A stretch of 64,000 nt of DNA, taken from assembly GCA_008973525.1 (NCBI GenBank), contig WACJ01000069.1, positions 744,001 to 808,000 on the forward strand, in the 5' to 3' direction. The translations under genes were made by a program, and so were the position numbers. Every line of letters starts with the position of its first letter. Position 1 is the stretch's first letter. This DNA is from Stenopsyche tienmushanensis (lineage: Eukaryota; Arthropoda; Insecta; Trichoptera; Stenopsychidae). Shown here piece after piece: positions 59,741 to 64,000 of the stretch. Under the pieces are notes generated by a model, which saw nothing but the letters and a program-made list of their open reading frames with translations, was not told where the DNA came from and made no database searches.

Positions 59741-61886
59741 TTACATTGCGCGTTTATGGTGCAATCAATCTTTGCGCCTCATAATCATATAGTTTCAAAA
59801 ATTTCTGATTCTCATAATTAAAATCAAATACCAAAATAGGCAGAAAATATATGTGCCAATATAGAGCTTATAAGAATACTTAAGTCCGTTTTCTTATTAG
59901 ATTATTGATTTATGTTCACCAAATGGCCCTAAAAACATAAATTTCTTACCATTTAGATTAATTTTAAGTTCTAGAACAAAGTCATAAAACCATTGAAAAT
60001 TATAATATCTTCATTATTTGAGACATAAGAAAATAATTTTAAGGATTTATGTTATTAAATAATATTGATTGTAGTTGAAAAACATTATTTTTAATATAGA
60101 TAAGATTTGATTGAAAGATCATTAGTATGGTACATGTTAACCCTCCAAGGGAAAAAAATAATGGAGTTAATAACGAGAAATTTTGACAAATTTGATTATG
60201 TACATAAATTTAAATACATTTTTAAGCCCCCATAAAAACTGAAAATAGATTTCGCCAATAATTTATTATATGTAAATAATGTATTATATGAAAAGTGGCT
60301 TCCGACCTATTCATGATTGATAATGCCTTATTAAAATCAATTCTTTACATTACTTTGTGCGTCGGTTCTTTTGTTGGTAAGCTTCTATTATGTTCGTTTT
60401 GTACGAAAATTTCCCGTTTATTCTACATATGAAAGGGAGCTAATATATCGATTGGTATTGCTAAAATTTGGCTATGAGGGAATATTTTTATGGGTCACAT
60501 AAGCGCGTATTTTTATGATTTCATACGGAGGGTAATCACTTTGGTGGTCGATTGTTCGCCAATTAACCACGACGTGTTGAATTTCAGCGCATTTTTTTTC
60601 CGGGAAGAATTTCTATCGGCATGCCATTTTCATATAACAGGAAGTATTTTTTTGAAATTTGCCGTACAATTGAGCATGTGGAATGCTTGTAAAATAGTTC
60701 GTTTCCCCATGAGAGTCCACGGTATGAAATTAAGTCACGATATGTCTTATGCTTTCGATATCCATCAGGTAAGCCTGCTTAATTATTCCACGTATATGGA
60801 AATGCCGAAAAGGATTTACAGGGGCAGAAATGCCAAAAAACTGCCATAAGTCAATCTATTTTATTTTGACACGCGATCAAACCTTCGTATTTTGGTATTT
60901 GTTTTTTTTTATCATTTGGCCTAAAAATAGGCCTTGTATCAGTCAGTGGATCTTGCTCGGTTCGATCTAGATTAGGAAATATGGAGCAATTGTATTGTGA
61001 AGTTTGATGAGTCAGAAACGAATTCAATTCCCATGAACATTTTCGATTGTCGCCATCGATAAAAGCCTTTTAATTATGCAAAAAACTAATTTCGATCAAA
61101 GATTTTGCCCAATCTGCATCACTGAGAAAATATTGTATACACAATAGGACCTATATCATTGAATATATAATATTTCATATCAAAAAGGGATATGATGATC
61201 GTTCTGATAAACTCATCCAGTATCCAGATTAGCTGTATATTTGTTGAAATTACGCTATACATTTTTTAGTTGCAATTGAATTTTGCAAACAAATTATTTA
61301 CATACCCCCAACATAATACACATTTGATGTAATAATTTTTTAAAGATTTTTATGTGAAGATCAAATTAAGATCTGAGCAGGTTCATGCATTATTATGGTC
61401 ACTCAATGCTTCAAATTATGAATGATGATTCCTTTGAACAAACATGATGGTTTTAAATAGAAACAAACAAATAGATCTCTATTAGTATTCTATTGTTAGT
61501 CAACAATGTTTTAATAATGGAGGAAAATAGGTAAAATTTAGCTTGATGAATGTGGTGATTTGGTTCTTGGATTTTCAAGATTGTATACATATTATTTTGT
61601 TTCCTAAGATTTTTTAATAGCATATGTATCCCTTTTAGTTTCGATAGAAATAACCGTACCTAAGTTTTCCTAATATTTTTTGAGAATCATATTTGAGATC
61701 ATATTCATCCAGGCCTATCAAATCCTTATTTTGGTCCACTCTCGTTAATAAATGTCAAATCGAGACATTATTAAGTAAATGTCAAAAATATCATTGAAGG
61801 AATGAGGTTTTCCTCGCAATGCGAATTGTTAGCCCTCATTGCATACATATTGATATTTATGAATCATTTTTTTAAAAATTAAAAGC
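59741..61886. other. Intergenic DNA with a GC-richer patch at 60470-60850
   Basis: The patch holds a 119-codon plus frame (60490-60849) with no recognised domain; it may be conserved regulatory DNA. The rest is AT-rich and empty. Confidence 0.35.
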
Positions 61887-62244
61887 TTAACCCGTATGGT
61901 GGTGAAATCGCTTATTTGCGAGCGAATTACAGTGATACTTGCAAGTAGAGAATATCTTGCGTACATCGTATGATTGTATAGATCGTTAACCCAAACACAA
62001 CGACTAATAATGATATATGAATGTTATAATAAATCAATTTCAAGTGTATTGTTTATGTTTACTTGAAGAAATGACCGAATATTGTGTGCTATCGACAGTG
62101 TGTATTTATTTATGTACAGGCTTCATACACGCTGCGATGATCCTGACAGATACGTGGATTTGTACGAATGATAAATGGTGGATATATAAATATAGCATCT
62201 AAGTTTATGATGATTTTAAATTAGCCTACTACTCAAAGGGTTGA
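61887..62244. mobile_element. TTAA MITE, full-length copy
   Basis: Begins TTAACCCGTATGGTGGTGAA and ends ACTACTCAAAGGGTTGA, inverted relative to 33712-34105 and homologous to the split copy at 47331-53345. The right TTAA has decayed to TTGA. Confidence 0.65.
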
Positions 62245-64000
62245 AGAGAGATCCAAATATACATTTGAAGCCCAAATATACATGCCAAGGATGGTGGTAA
62301 AAATTAATTATAAAAGTCATAATATTAACATCAATAGTTTTCATAAATGTGAAAAAAGAGGAAGATCTCTCATATGAATGTGGTGTAAACTCGAGATTTT
62401 TTTTAAAGACAGGTGTGATCAACCCTCTTTCAATTTTCTTCGCCTCATAATTTCCCTATGACAGCGCTTAAAAAACACCAAACAAATGTCCGTACGGTGT
62501 ATTAATCAAGTTAACGACTTGTTCTCCTAATGAGAATAGTTTTGGTGCAGAACTTTCGCTCAGATTTACATGCCTATCATGAAAAGCAAATAAAATCCAA
62601 GGAGCTGTTAATCATTCATCATTTGCTGAGCATCTTCATATCCTTCGTTGACAGCTTGGATGCAGTGGAAAAAATGTGAATTAATCATCATCATACGAGT
62701 GGCGTTGACAAGCGCGAACACATGATGGTGATATTCCTGGAATATGTTCGCTTTTTGTGCTTCGGCTCTTGTGAAATTCTACAATGGTGTTACAGTTAGC
62801 TTTTATTCCTCCCGCTCGGAATTCGATCAGCGGATGAATTTACTGTTGGCGCTGAATTTGCATTTTTACGATGAGATCTTGTCGGACAAATAAATTTAAT
62901 CGACCATTAAGCGGTTATGATTTTGATGTACTATTTTGTTCTGGTGCGCCATAAAAGTGGCTTGCAGTCCGAGTTCATCGAATAGGCGTGGTGCATTCAA
63001 TCACTACAAAACATCCACTCTTGTGGTTGCAAGACTTGGGGGAAACTTATTGCATATTCGGTACATACCCCGAAACCACAATACCGTACTCGGAGTTCCG
63101 GTCGACAGATCGAATGATGGCCATTAGATCCGAAGCGCGCTTCCGGCATCGAACAAGCGCCATTGTCGCGATAGGTTTCTGCTGTTCCCGACCATTTTTT
63201 TCCTGAAGACACGCCCTCCGGATACCTCGCAAAGAGATTTATATGTGGTGTTCGGGAAACGCAAAACGATGTTCAGTGATTTATTCTGCGAGCATGTCTT
63301 CCGGCCAACCCTTCTGTTGGCCCTCTCCCACATCCTTTTGTACCTTTGCTGGCTGTCCACATATTGTTGTTATTTCCTTGCACTTTGGCTCGGCGCCATA
63401 TACGAGACCATTGTGTGTTTGGCTTCTGCCATCTCATAAATGTGTCATAGATTATTTAGAAAAGAACTAAATTGGATTAGAGTCGCTTCCACAACGATTC
63501 CTAGAGGATAAAAATGTATTGGCGGCGCCAAGAGGAATAATGTCATCATTACACTTATGCGAAACCGACATATAAGAACACATTAGTATCTTGTTGTTCT
63601 AGTGATAGATATTAGTAGAATAGTGATTTGTTTTCCTAAAAATACAATCTATTTATTTTGGCGAGATGAATCTGCTTAGATCCCAAGTAGACACACTTTT
63701 GACACCATATCTGTTGATGAGTGGAATTTTGACAGTTGGTTTGCCAGTAAAATGTATGCTACATATCATATAAAGCATTCAATAAGTCATTAAATTTGAA
63801 GAGGTACCAGTTTCAAATCAAATACGAGTTGAAGCACTCAATTGTTCATGGTCTTGTAAAAAGGATTCAAGTGAATGATTAGAAGGTCCTTATTATGAAA
63901 TAAAAACATATAAGAACTAGAAGCATAAATATCATAAAAATGCTTGAGGCTTGGTACAAACGAAGAGGAAAGATGAAGAATTTATGTTTGTGTAATATAT
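62245..64000. other. Intergenic DNA with a GC-richer patch at 62940-63420
   Basis: Several overlapping short frames on both strands at 62940-63470 with no known domain; possible conserved non-coding element. The remainder is AT-rich. Confidence 0.35.

Overview
The window looks like nuclear DNA from an insect. The evidence is an intronless long Toll receptor of the Toll-7/18-wheeler clade, small spliced F-box genes with GT-AG introns, an AT-rich background, and many eukaryotic transposon relics (hAT, Tigger/pogo, mariner, piggyBac-type TTAA MITEs, non-LTR and Ty3/gypsy-like retroelements). Nothing bacterial, and no rRNA, tRNA or CRISPR, was seen. The order cannot be fixed from the sequence; a hymenopteran is only a guess.

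Layout. 1-14130: three tandem units, each carrying a minus-strand, multi-exon FBXO2/FBXO6-like gene (F-box plus sugar-binding FBA domain). Copy 1 (586-4256) is intact in five exons. Copy 2 (7190-10353) has a 2-nt insertion that shortens the C terminus and has lost the last exon. Copy 3 (12055-13796) is a pseudogene. The units differ by transposon insertions, so filled and empty sites can be compared. 14131-15975: the upstream region of the Toll gene, with a cluster of ATTATGCATAAT palindromes and a CpG-rich stretch next to the ATG. 15976-19731: the Toll-7/18w gene, 1251 aa, the only large host gene seen. 20000-46000: an AT-rich gene desert with scattered MITEs, relics and a few GC-richer islands that may be regulatory. 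46033-47057: a non-autonomous hAT element with a perfect 8-bp target-site duplication. 47494-53227: a structurally complete LTR retrotransposon with identical 664-bp LTRs. Its single 871-aa ORF holds Gag, a zinc knuckle and a protease-like motif, then about 1 kb of in-frame 36-nt tandem repeats and a decayed scrap of reverse transcriptase. 53346-64000: more desert with nested interspersed repeats and a Tigger transposase relic.

Functionally there is no operon-like cooperation. The Toll gene is an isolated developmental/immune receptor. The F-box cluster is a small, locally expanding family of putative SCF glycoprotein-recognition subunits. The rest is transposon biology. The most unusual object is the gag-plus-minisatellite LTR element, which appears recently inserted although it lacks a usable pol gene.
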